From: Polytrichum commune
Taxonomy: Eukaryota > Streptophyta > Polytrichopsida > Polytrichales > Polytrichaceae
Reading direction: 5' to 3'
NCBI GenBank assembly: GCA_950295325.1
Contig: OX485804.1
Coordinates: forward strand, 63,518,533 to 63,582,532
Length of the DNA stretch: 64,000 bases
Part shown: piece by piece, positions 1 through 11,800 of the stretch
How the letters are laid out: the number at the start of each line of letters is the position of its first letter
Numbering within the stretch: the first letter of the stretch is position 1
The notes under the pieces: generated by a model
Seen by the model: only the letters and a program-made list of their open reading frames with translations
What the model was told of the DNA's origin: nothing
Database searches by the model: none
Program-made: the position numbers and the translations under genes

Positions 1-629
1 GACATGATGCCTCATAAATCCCGCACGTTGCCTAATGGCAATCGAGTAGTCAAGATGGTCTTGCCTCGTGGAACAAAATGGAAGAAAATTTTGGTTACAA
101 TCAACTAGGTCAACAAACTCGTTAATTTTGAAGCTTGGGGTGATCACACCTCCTTACGTTTCTAAACCACGTGCGATAAAAATTTGCTACCCTATATTAT
201 ATGCCATAGATAATTTTAAAATTTATGATATATTTTCTACATATACATAACCATTGATAATATTTTAAATATAAATTTTGAATTTTTAGTCATCTTCATT
301 TTTATAGTAATCATTTTAGTTCAATATTGTATCATTCTAGTTAGAAACAATATTTTTTTTATTAAAAATCATCAAATTTGGTTAGTTTTTTTACTATATA
401 ATAAATACCATGTATATCTACTCATGAAGAAAATTGATAAAATTTTGACCCATTTTGGTGATCCTTTATATAAAAAGTAGATTTGTTTTAATCGCACGTG
501 GTGTTCAACTTGACAATGGAATGCACCCCTGGGTTTTGAAGTTCCACTTCATCCGTTGTCAATGTGTTTCCATTGTAATGGCATCAATCCGATTATATTC
601 TTAATTGTGACAGTCTCACTAATGGTTGC
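1..629. other. AT-rich non-coding stretch
   Basis: No coding region, RNA gene or repeat boundary was recognised. The sequence becomes strongly AT-rich from about 190 to 480. It leads into the DUF7869-type coding relic. Confidence 0.5.
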
Positions 630-2451
630 ATGTGGTGCAATTTTCAAGTAAATGAAAAATGTGGGTTGCTACCAATTTCTCTTTCGATTCGTAGCCATAT
701 AAGACATAACTATAAGCACTATGTAAAAAAGAGGGCTAGTAACAATTTTGCCCGTTGTGGGAAATGCGATTTATTTGCCGCTATTATTCTCCGACATGTT
801 AAAGGTTCGGCCACACACATTGGTTTTTCAAAGCAGTTGGAGAAGCATCAAGCGCTGCAAGAATCCGCTCGTAATGCTTACTGTTGCATGAGGGCCCTCT
901 CTATTGAACATCTGCCGAAGGTGTTGACCATCATTCACAACAAGATGGACCATGGCAAAACCGCCTCTCCTTGCTTTGCTTACAAAAACAAAGACACTGA
1001 TATGTTCACGAAACTATCACTTGCGGTAACAAGAATGATGGCTCATGGACATGGAGATGAGAGATATGCTCATTATGCATTGGATTTGTATTCTAGTGAT
1101 TGCAACCATATTGTAGGCTCATTCGCGAGACTCCTTTGCGACTTGGAAAAACCCCCGGTGTTTTCATCTCGCGAGTTTTCCATGGTGCCGGACAATCACC
1201 GCTTTATTGTGTTGTTCTCCATGGGAGTGATATATGTTTGCAAGGATTATAAGCTCCACCCACTGAGCCCATCCTTGCTAATCCTCTTCCACTTGTTTTG
1301 CATGTTCAGCTTGATAATTGTTGGAAGGACAACAAATGTAGGTTTGTGAAGGCATTTTGGTCCATGCTCACGGCCGAAGGGATATTCACCGAGGTCCATG
1401 TGTTTTACCATTTAGTTGGTCATATCCATGACGACATTGACGCTTCATTTGGTAGATGGAGTATGGACTTGCATGAACATGATTTCCCCACTATCCCCCT
1501 GCTCATGGACATGGAGAAGGTCCCTATCATCCCACATATGATAGAAGAACTCCCAGATTGGAGGGCTTTGTTTTGCGACTACATTCCTGATGATTAGGAC
1601 AAACTCATTGTGCATATAGAAACCCAACAATTCAAATTTGTTGTCGGAGATGATAAATACATTACAAGGTGCTCAATACACATGATGAATAGTTGCCCAA
1701 AGATAGCATACTTATGTGGAAATCTAATATAAAGGGGGAACTGGTTCTCCCCATTGGGAACCCTTATCCTGCAAAACCCCATGATATGGCCAAACTGGAA
1801 GATGATGTTGTCGGTTTGCAAAGGTTTATTGACTACTGCCAATCAATATGCGACCACGACATGACCGGAGCGTATAGAGGCTCACACGGACATCTTTTAC
1901 AATATTGGATTGGGGTAAAGAAGGCATTAGATGCATCTCTCATAGATGTATACACTGCGGGATTGCCATTGCAAGAGGGATTCTGGCTGTGTAGTAGAAT
2001 CGAAGTGGACGCACATCCTTTCTTGAATATTGGCGAACTTCGCGAGGAACACCAACCGGACGACCAATATGTGGGGCCCTCTAACCTTCTACATGCACCT
2101 CCTTTCCGCACTGCCAACAATGTGCATGAAGGACATTGCCTCATACCTCGACCCCAAGAACAAGATATCGATAGACCCATTTGGGTGTGCCGTGCTTTGT
2201 GTCCACCTAACTTGAGTGTCACTGGGGAGCATCCCCGTCAAATTCTTGTACAATGGTTCACTCCCACTTCAACTGCTAGAGACATTACAAAGAAATGGAA
2301 TGGTTGGGACTCAAACACCAACTTCAAGTGGAAACGTGATTTGAAATATTCCATTCCCGATCGGCAACCAATCGACTGCATTTTGGCAGCATGGCCTCTA
2401 CCTACACATGAAGATTTAGAGCCCCTAAAGGTTATCATTCCACTAGAGTAG
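630..2451 (+). pseudogene. DUF7869-family protein relic (transposon-like multicopy family), frame-shifted
   Basis: Three open segments follow one another in three different frames: about 630-1349, about 1262-1597 and 1693-2451. Together they follow the order of the DUF7869 proteins I remember from mosses and other plants. The first has a Cys-pair segment (ARCGKCDLF) and then IIHNKMDHGKTA and MAHGHGDERYA. The second has VQLDNCWKDNK and HLVGHIHDDIDASFGRW, the family hallmark. The third has CDHDMTGAYRGSHGHLLQYW, LPLQEGFWLCSR, DRPIWVCRAL and NGWDSNT. No ATG-initiated frame covers the whole, so at least two frame breaks separate the parts and the copy is probably dead. The function of the family is unknown to me; its multicopy nature suggests mobile-element origin, which is inference. 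No terminal repeats were located. Confidence 0.6.
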
Positions 2452-3800
2452 ATCGAATTTGCCAAAGACAACCTTTGATGTTGTTATGCGCAAGAGCGTG
2501 GATGGAGGGCGGTTGAGGAGGACGTTGGTGGCGTGAGTGCGCAACGAGGAGGTCGTGGCAGTGCAATTGGTGGACAAGGGGCTTGTGGACACCCCACCCC
2601 CCGTGGACGCTCATGATCAAAGACAGGAAAAATACAGAGGGCGGTAGGAGTGAGACATCATAATTGCTTCTTGCATGTGCCTTCCTTGATAGTGTGAGCC
2701 ACTACAACAGATACTACCATTGGCATTAAATATTTTTGGGTGGTTGGTCCATGGGAGACCATCATGGCCTCTCAAGGTTAGTGAGAGTTATTTTCATTGA
2801 TTTCAATACTTTACATGCTAATTGTACCACTATTGTCGACATGCTGTACCCGTGACGACCTTAATGAAAGGCTGGAATTTTTTTGAAGGTTTGTTGACCT
2901 ATCCAATGTGGAGCACTTGTTGTATATCCAACATCAAGTTAATATTGCAAGTTCTATATCTAGTACTAAGAAGAGGTGGACACAATGCAAATTGACCAAA
3001 CGAACATGGAAAACCATACAGATCCCATGATTCCGTGCTATCATGTTTGCTTGCCATCCCACGCTCACATTCCCATATGTTGTTCACACGGTCCCATGTA
3101 GTTACTCCCTCATTCCCATGTGAGTAGCGGGCATTCATGTGTTCCGACTTCAATGTTCCCACATTCCCCCAAGCTAGTAATATGTTCATGTGTGCAATAA
3201 ATTTGTTCCCATATGCACAATACAAACATTTTCCACATTTTGGGACTCCCGAAAGTCCCGAAATGTTTAATATAGTGTTGTATGCTCTCTGACCAAATCG
3301 TATTTAACATTCAATTTAGAATGGTTAGACTTATATTCTGAGCACATAGTCCAAATCTCATCGTTACATTTGATGTCTTTTTGGTATCCTTTCTTCCTTA
3401 CAAACCTTTTGATGTGTTGTGCCAAGTTTAGCCCACAAGTTGGACCCATGATTTCCTCCTAACCACTACTGTAGTGTTGGCAAACTTGGAAAGCCTTCCC
3501 GAGTTGGCCACTAGAATAGCTTGAATATACAATTGCGGTCTAATTTTCAACTCCTCTATAAGGGAATCATCTATCAACATCTCATAATTTTTAACCAAAT
3601 AAAATCGAGTTAGCTTCAACTATTTATGTGTAAAGCCTTGACATGTATTGTAAGATATTAGTTTTGATCATGGTACCCACATTTTATGGAGCTCGTATAG
3701 AGCAAAAACCAAGACACATGATGAGACTACTCCCCTCTAAAGCAACATAACCCAATTTAGCACCCTTTTGTGTTTGTGTTTGTGTTCAATGTGAGAGCAT
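2452..3800. other. Non-coding stretch after the DUF7869 relic
   Basis: The first 170 bases are G-rich and may be the remnant 3' end of the relic. The rest contains only short frames with no recognisable family. Confidence 0.4.
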
Positions 3801-5282
3801 GCTCAAGGTTCCATGTACCGGTCCCGGTCCGTTTTTTTTTATAAATAAATGAGTGGGCTGGTAAAAAAAGGGTGGTGCCATGTGCCCATACTTCTCACCC
3901 AAAGACTGGTACCCCACATGAATGGGTGTTCCTCATTGTACGTTGTGCAAGGATGGGTGCCAAATGATGGGCGGTCCTAACGGTCACAAGAAGGACATGT
4001 GCCGGTTAGAAAGCTCCGGTGACCGGATCAGCCAGTCATCTTGAGTACACCCTTGGATACTAAAGGCCACTTTGTTCTTGAAGTCCTTTCTTTTGAGGAG
4101 TACTCCTAGGGCTCATTGTGGTACAGTGGTGCTCTTTTGTGAAGGGCAAGGTACACATCTATCACTTGAATGAGATTTCGCATGTGTGACGTAATATTAG
4201 TACTTATTGTTATTCTCTTGAGTTTATTAGTATGCATGAATAATCACTTAGTTACTATTCAAATATATGAATAATTTGTGATTGATTGAATGAAAGATTT
4301 TTTTAGGGTTTAAGGTTTTGAATTCATACAACATTCATCAATATCCATTGTTTTTAAAAAATTGTAAAAAAAATTAGTGTAACTTGAAATTTACAACGTA
4401 GTCAACATTAATCAAAATTGTCGACATTCTTTGATTAATTATGATTCTAAATTAGGTTGTCCGGCTATAGCCTTTTACCCAATCTTGGCCAAAGTAATCA
4501 GAATATTCAATAAGCCAAACCACATATTGACAATCACACGAGGAATCTCTCCTCTGTAATAATTCAATTCTTCTACAAGGCAAACCCTAAACCATGTAAC
4601 AAACCTTTAATTATTTGTTAAGAATTTCTTTGGCATGAACCACTTAATGAAGAGATAAGATTAAAGACTTCCCTGTTATTGCGGAAGAGTCTATTATATA
4701 CCTCCCCACCATACCCGGTAGTCTTAAGTTTATTCAAAGTAAAAGCATGTTATTTTTGCAAACCTATTAACGCAAAAATAATAAATTATGTGCTTTTACT
4801 TTCAATTCATTCTAGACTACCGTTATCTTAATTCTAGTCAATATGTACTAATGATGGCCCATGTTACGTGTCGGCTTTAATAAAAAAATGTATGAAAAAT
4901 CACTTATAAACAATGTACAATGACGATTTTAATTATAAAAAATTATATTTATATATTTCCATAGATGACATTAGTACCAATGTATGCATATCAACAACAC
5001 GCAATTTGGAATTCATTGAGTAAATGTATGGAAATTGATGTGCAAATCAAATACGAAAAGTTAAATGATGATGACCTTCATTGTTGGTCACCTTCATAAA
5101 GTGTCATGTCTTATCACTCATCAAATTTAGTGAGAAAGTAGCAAATCAAAATAAACTGGCACCCCACATGCATAGAAGTACCCCTCCATAAAATGGGTGG
5201 CATCACCCATTTTTTGGATGATGTCACCCGTTTCTCACCCATTTAAAACATGAACGGAGACTGGTATATGGAACTTGGCCCT
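3801..5282. mobile_element. TIR-bounded non-autonomous DNA element, ~1.5 kb
   Basis: The left end (GGTTCCATGTACCGGTC near 3808) is matched in inverted orientation by the right end (GACTGGTATATGGAAC near 5258). The inverted similarity runs for about 30 bases with mismatches, and similar subterminal segments about GGTGG and CCCACATG recur on both sides. No transposase frame lies between them. A clean target-site duplication was not found, so the exact ends are approximate. Superfamily not assigned. Confidence 0.5.
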
Positions 5283-6126
5283 TAGTGGGCAACTCAAGGG
5301 AAATTTAGAGTGGGGGGAAGGGGGGGGGGGGGTGGTCCAGGGTCCAAGAACATAGAGACCAATTTGAGCAAATTGAATGGTCCTTGAACCATCTGATCCT
5401 CCCTTGGACACTTACCCTTCCAAAATAGTCCTCCAAAACATGTCAAACTCTCCTTTGAGCTTCATTTTTTGGTTTGGAAGATTAATAGTTTTCCCCTTCA
5501 TAATGATGTTATGTAGGAGACATACACTTCACATTGCCTCTTCTTGGTCTTGGACCCTCATCTAAAGTCCTTCTTCAGTCCAATTTGCAACTCTTGGTCA
5601 ATAAGATTGCTCCATTTTTGTTGGACCGCCCACCTCCATGGACCCCATTCATCTAACGTGCCCTTTATGTAACTGAGGCATAGTCCACACCCGTAGGTAT
5701 CTTTTTAACGTCGTGGTTATTTTTACCTACATTCACACTTGGCCCATTGTTAACTTACCTCACACATTAAATTGCCACATCTAAAAACACAAATAACGCC
5801 TAACTTTTGTGGTAACTTACCACATGAGTATTTAGGATGGTTAGCTACATGTGAAGACCATGACAATGACTAGTGACTTACTAGTTATCAAATGACATGT
5901 TGACAATGAGGGCACATGGCAAGCAAGGTGAGACTAATGATGGTGATGTGTGAATAGAAGTAGTAACCCATGCTAGATGATAGGCAACATCTTTGATAAA
6001 GTTGCTTATAGGTGTAAATGATATGACATTAAGGTTAATTCGAAGTAAGGTTAGTTCATCATTACAATTGGTAAACTTAGCAACTAAAATTAGGAGTCAC
6101 CCATGCTAGGTGTGAACCATCCCCTT
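5283..6126. other. Non-coding stretch with a poly-G run
   Basis: A purine-rich segment with a G run at about 5321-5333 follows the 1.5-kb element. The remainder shows no gene or clear repeat. Confidence 0.4.
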
Positions 6127-6695
6127 AGTGAGGGGTTGTTTACACCATGGATCATGAAGTCGTCCCAAGGCCCGGTAAAATCTATGTTTGGCTGTTGAAT
6201 TCGTCTGAGGACCACTTTGGTTTACACCAAGGAATAAAATGTTAGAGTGACCATGAAGTTCGAGGTCCCCAAAAGACATGATATGTTAAGGCCTACATTA
6301 TTCACTGTCATGGTCCAACAAGTTTTTGTGGTGGGAAAGGCATAAGAGGTGCTCTAGTAGAAAAGTGCAAGAGCCCATGGCAGAGAAATATTGTTACGAT
6401 AAAATTTTAAAAGAATTTTTTTCTAGGGAAATGAAGATGAAGACAAGAAAAGACAATAGAATAGTCAAACTTGAATTTTTTTAGAAGTGCATTTTTAAAC
6501 ATATATTAAAAAAATCAGCACATTCACTTTTTGATGCATGGTCATTCCTCTCGGTCCCCATTTGGTTTACACCTAGTGAAGGGCCCAAAGGCTTTGTAAA
6601 TTGATTTTTGAAGAAATCAGGACCATGGAAGACGGACCATAGAAAAGGCCATCTTCCATGGTCCGACTTCATGGTCGATCGCGTAAACCGGCCGG
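6127..6695. mobile_element. Short TIR element (~0.57 kb)
   Basis: The left end has GTTTACACCATGGATCATG followed by AAGTCG. The right end, read on the minus strand, has GTTTACGCGATCGACCATG followed by AAGTCG. The inverted match is about 25 bases with few differences. Further copies of TTTGGTTTACACC lie inside at about 6219 and 6549. No transposase is encoded and the target duplication is unclear. A 149-codon minus-strand frame overlapping it has no family match and is not called. Confidence 0.5.
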
Positions 6696-7595
6696 CTCTT
6701 GGTGAGGAATTGCGATTGATGAGTTGCAGATTCAAGGTTGGAGGTCGCATGGGCGAAGATGCGGAAGGGGTGGATAATTGGGTCGGAGCGAGGGAAGAGG
6801 AGAGGGCTGTGAGGTGGTGAAAGGGTAGAGTGTGAAGGGAAGCGGCGTGAAAACATCTACAAAGTGGACGGATCCTTTCACCAAAAGTTACGTCAATCCT
6901 GTTCCCACTGACTTGGTTGCGTTGTCTCAACGTATCCTAGAGTCGACCAATGGAGGGAGTGCTAGCTAGGTCCTGACATGGGAAACTGGAGTTTCATGAT
7001 GGAGATTTGGTTGTTCGATCGGCAAACGGCGGGTCTCAGATGGACACGAAATACTTGCTTTTACGTCTGATCGATCCCTGCCTCACAAATGCAAGCCTGG
7101 GTCGCCCCGCACAGGCTGACAGGCGAAGGCAACAGCCGCGGCCTGGGTTGTGTCGACGTCAAACGAGTCTGCAAGAATATGGGGTTTCTCAAGGAACCAC
7201 CAGCGATGGCGAAGAAGCCGCACTCGCTGCCACCTGCAACAGGTGATTTGATCACCCAGTGTGAGGGAACCTTCAATACTATCCTTCAGAAAAAAATTCT
7301 GCACCAGTGCTTGAAATGTACTGCGCGCGTATACGTGAGGCGGGTTGTGGTCTTGTCTCCCTCTAGTCTAGCCATCTGCACTTAGACTTGATGAGGATGA
7401 AGGGGGTCAGGTGAGCACAAACGATCCAAAAATGAGAGCAGCGTTGGATGCTCTTCTTAAGCCTCCATTAGCATGGAGTCGCGGCTGTTGTAGAGAAGTC
7501 GTGTCATACATGCGCTACGTGGTTGTTGCAACGATGAATGACTCAGGAGACTGGTTAGGAATTGCCTCTCTTCTCCACAAGCAAGATGAGTTGAT

Positions 7596-8290
7596 GTTCC
7601 TGCAGTTCGAATTGAAGCATTTAGCTTGCCAAGTTGTCTTTACATTTTGCTTTTTTTTCGTTTTTTTGTGTGTTTGCTCTTGTGTGAGATTTAGGAATGT
7701 GGAGGTGTCTATATTTTTACTTTTATTACCTTCCGCCATGGCCACAGCCTGCACGTAGATCAAGTGTCAAACTCAAATCTGACGTGCCGTGACCCAGGTG
7801 ATGCTTGCAGTCTGAAACGAAGAATGTTTGAAACCTACGTTCCTGCAGTTTGAACAGACGAGAACTTCAGCTTGCCTTGCAAATTTTGAGTTTGCTTTTG
7901 TGTGAAGATCTGGGCATGAAGAGGAGCCCATATGAATTTTTTTCTGTACCATTGTCCATGGCCACAGACCACAGCCAAGTAGATCATCAGAGTATCTGAC
8001 GTGCCATGAGGTGAAGCTTACAGTTTGAAATCAATATTTTTGTAGTTACTTGGAAGGAAGATTGTTTCAAACTCAAGCATGTTCCTGCACTTCTAAACGA
8101 AGATTTTTGGTTGCCTTCTCTTTGCATGTGTGTGTGTGTTAAATACTCTTGTGTGAGATCTGGGAATGTAAAAGTGCCCGATGTACTTTGTCTTACCCAT
8201 CCTCCATGGCCACACCTCACCATTTTGTCAAACTCAAATCTGACATGCCCTAAATTGACCCATGCGAAGCTTGAACAAACAGCAAGAACG
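7596..8290. repeat. Three tandem ~242-bp units upstream of the GGT gene
   Basis: Units begin with GTTCCTGCA at 7596, 7839 and 8081, giving periods of 243 and 242 bases. Each carries, in order, a GCTTGCC or GTTGCC segment, a TGTGTGA(G)ATCTGGG-like segment, CCATGGCCACA, and TCTGACGTGCC or TCTGACATGCC. The copies differ at many positions, so the triplication is not recent. It lies about 350-1050 bases before the first recognised GGT exon and may be promoter or 5' transcribed sequence. Confidence 0.75.
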
Positions 8291-8829
8291 AGTGACAACC
8301 AAAAGTTGGACATAACTTAGCCATCGCAATTAAATTCCATTTCTTATTTGGACACAGGTGATTGGAAAGAAGCGGAGTCTCCTCCGAGATGTGGAAGCTC
8401 AGGCCGCTCCACAAACTCACAAAAGCAAGGAAAAATCAAACGAGTCTTCATGACAAAATGCGCGACAAGGGCAGTACTGTATTTCGGTGTGTGCTCCACC
8501 ACGATATTTCGCCTGAAATATTATAGAATTCCCCTTTCAATGAATCTTTTTTCCTCCTCAAATCGCATCTTGCAATCACTTAATTTTCGAAGATGACCCG
8601 ACGGGATAGAGTTGGGTTAATTTAAGTGGGTAATGGCTAACCAATATCCACGCGTGTGGTTACTATTGCTGCAGCATTGTTGATTCTATTTACTTCGGAT
8701 TTGCCGACCACAACCGCCGGATTGCACGCCGGGCGGCAACGATGGAGGAAACGATTGGACAGTCCCGATGGAGTTGGAGTTGGGACGTTGAGGTGGAGGT
8801 CGAGGCAGGATGGGGGGACTCGGGAGCGC

Positions 8830-11800
8830 ATGGTGGAAGCCGACGAAGGCATGGTGGCCGCGGATGACGAGCGGTGCTCCGACATCGGGCGCGACGCCTT
8901 GCGTGCGGGCGGGAACGCCGTGGACGCGTCCGTGGCGACCGCGTTCTGCCTGGGCGTTGTGAACCCAATGGCGAGTGGGATCGGCGGGGGAGCGTTCATG
9001 TTGCTCCGCCTCACAAACGGCACTTCATTCGCCTACGATATGCGAGAGACGGCGCCAGCGGCCGCCCACGAGGTAAGCTTGCATCATCATACACTTTCTT
9101 GATTCTTGCAGTATCTAGTACTCTCTCATCTGGAAGTGCTCGGCCAGCCAAAGCTTCGCCGATATCGGTAGTCCTTGGTTTACTGAAATAGCCAGCACAT
9201 GGAAGTCTGCTCTTATACAACAAGCTCAAGCACATACGTTGAGATTTGGGAGCTCTCACCTCCTACTAATCTCAAGAATCCAAAACCTTTGGGTGAATCA
9301 GTTAGATTGTAGGTTCGGCATGAACATGCTCGCAACTGTCAATCAAAAGTCGAAATTTCTGGTTATTGCTATCAAGCAATCTCGAAGGACTGCTTTTCTG
9401 TGGAACTCCGGCCTCCCTTCGACCGTACCCACAATCCACTGAGGGTCCCGAATTGAGATTTGGGGGAGGAAAACAGTCACCTATAGGTCGTTGGGTTCAC
9501 TTAACCATTTGAAACCACATGGAGTAAGTGCCACTTGCCGGTGAACTCGAACTCTCATGTGTGTAAGTAGTTGCTAGTAGCGACCAGCGTTATTGGGGGA
9601 AAATGGCAGCATGTAGATGCTTTGAGAAATGGACGGGGTGGTTTGGTGTGGGCACAAATGTACGAGAGCAACCTCCTCCCAGAAGACTTATATTTTCTAA
9701 CTTGCGGATATCACAAGTTTGCACTTGAGCGATGTGGCTGGGAAATGCACTTCAGTTTATGGTGAGTTTAGATTTCTTGATTTTCTTCCTTTTGCTAAAT
9801 TATTTTCGCATGCGAGAGGGGTTCTTACCTTTATAGCCAATGAATCAAGTTTCGACTGAGGGGAGACAACATACAAGGTGTGTTTTCGAAATTAGGATTG
9901 AGAGAACCACATAAACTGAACTGGAATTGGGTTCTAGTTTTCTGTGCATTTCTAGTCTCCGCTCTCCTGCCATAACCATCTCTGTCCGTGGTTTTGGAAG
10001 CATAGGTAATTGTGGCAGCTCTCCCAAACCTAGGGACAGCTCCCTTCGAACGATGTATTGATCAATGAACGGGAAGAACTAGCTCCTAATTACAAATCAA
10101 TCGGTTCGTTTTCCCAAATTACCGGTCCAAAATCAGAACTCTAGGAAATGGAAGAAAAATTACTATTTTAAAGTCAAAACACAAAGGAATGACCGAAGCA
10201 TTTCAATGAATAACCGGTTGATAATAAATAAGTAAGGAGAGCGACCGAGTCAGTGATCGGGAAGATTTTTGGGCATATTCGGTTGAGATCCTAGTATTTG
10301 CAAGTCCAGCCGGTTACATCTTGACATCCTTCGGTTTTCCTTCATCAAATTGGGGTATATTCTTCTATAGATTCCTCTTAAATGATCGGTAATTCTCCTG
10401 CAGTCTCCAAAGTCAACCGGTTAGTTCTTAAACTCAACCGGTTCATATGTAACTAACTGCCGGTTCTCCCCGATCATAGGACCGAGTTGGCTCGAATTTC
10501 TCTGTTCACTGATATAATATTGAGAAACATTAAACATTGAGATAAGAGAATCTTTCATGCAGGACCTTGGAACAATGTTATTAATATTCTATTCCCTTAA
10601 GTAGACGTGAAAGCCGTCCTAGCTCAGTTGGTAGAGCGCGAGGCTCTTAACCTCGTGGTCCAGGGTTCGAGCCCCTGGGGTGGCGATTGTAGATGCAAGC
10701 CTTCTACACCATCCTTTTGCGTTTTTGCTTTTTTCTACCTTGGCTTCTGATCAGGCTTAGAATAACGTCACAAGTGCACATTATATGCCTGCACTAATCA
10801 AACCTGAAAAGTAGAGCGTTATGGGGGATTAGTTTTGTTGATTTCCAACTACTAAAAGTTGTCTGAGAGAATCATCCCAGTAATCAAAGTCACCCATGAT
10901 AGGCTTGAGTTCAGTGAACTTGGCACATGCTTCTAAGAGAAGCGTCCATGACATCGTAGACAGCAGCTTGGAGTTGTAAAATACAACACCCCTACTTGAG
11001 AAGCCTGTTAGCATATTCAATCCAGTACGAAATCTCCAAGCATGTTTTCATATCGTGATGGATGGTCAGGCTAAGCAATTTGTTAAAGTGTTAGTTTTGT
11101 ATTGGATATTAGGAGACACAAATTTATTGCATGTAATTGATGACATGTCATGGTGTGAGCGCTACGTTTGGTATTGGATATTAGGAGACACAAATTTATT
11201 GCATGTAATTGATGACATGTCATGGTGTGAGCGCTACGTTTGGTATTGGATATTAGGAGACACAAATTTATTGCATGTAATTGATGACATGTCATGGTGT
11301 GAGCGCTACGTTTGGTATTGGATATGTGTCACCCTGCCATCAACTGTAGTAAGTACCTGTACCTACCGTGATGAAAAATTGGAGATTTTTTTGGGAGAGA
11401 CACGTGAGTTGTGGGCACATTTTTAGCATAGCAGACAATTACGCTACTTATCATGATGGTTGAAAGCACATCGAATCATAGGTTACAGAACCATTGTCAA
11501 ACTCCATCAAGGTACACCTTTAAACCTCACCATTTCTCAACGGGTTAATCTTCTTGCAGGACATGTATGAGAAAGACCCTCATGCCAAGTCGTATGGGGG
11601 TTTAGCTGTTGGGGTCCCGGGGGAGGTGGCTGGCCTCTACACCGTGTGGTCCCATCACGGGCGCCTCCCATGGAAGAAGCTCATTGAGCCCTCCATCAAG
11701 CTTGCAAACTCGGGCTTCATAGTGCAACCTTACTTGGCCTCTGACATCCAAGGGTTCCTTGGCGATATCCTTGCAGACAAGGGCTTACGGGAGACCTTCG

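Noticed and set aside
6481-6930. 149-codon minus-strand frame
   Set aside because: Overlaps a TIR element and two other open frames, with no recognised domain.
11099-11325. CRISPR-like array
   Set aside because: The copies abut directly with no spacers, and the DNA is plant nuclear intron.
11055-11426. 123-codon open frame made of three repeated peptide blocks
   Set aside because: It is the translation of the 72-bp tandem repeat in GGT intron 1; the antisense strand is equally open.
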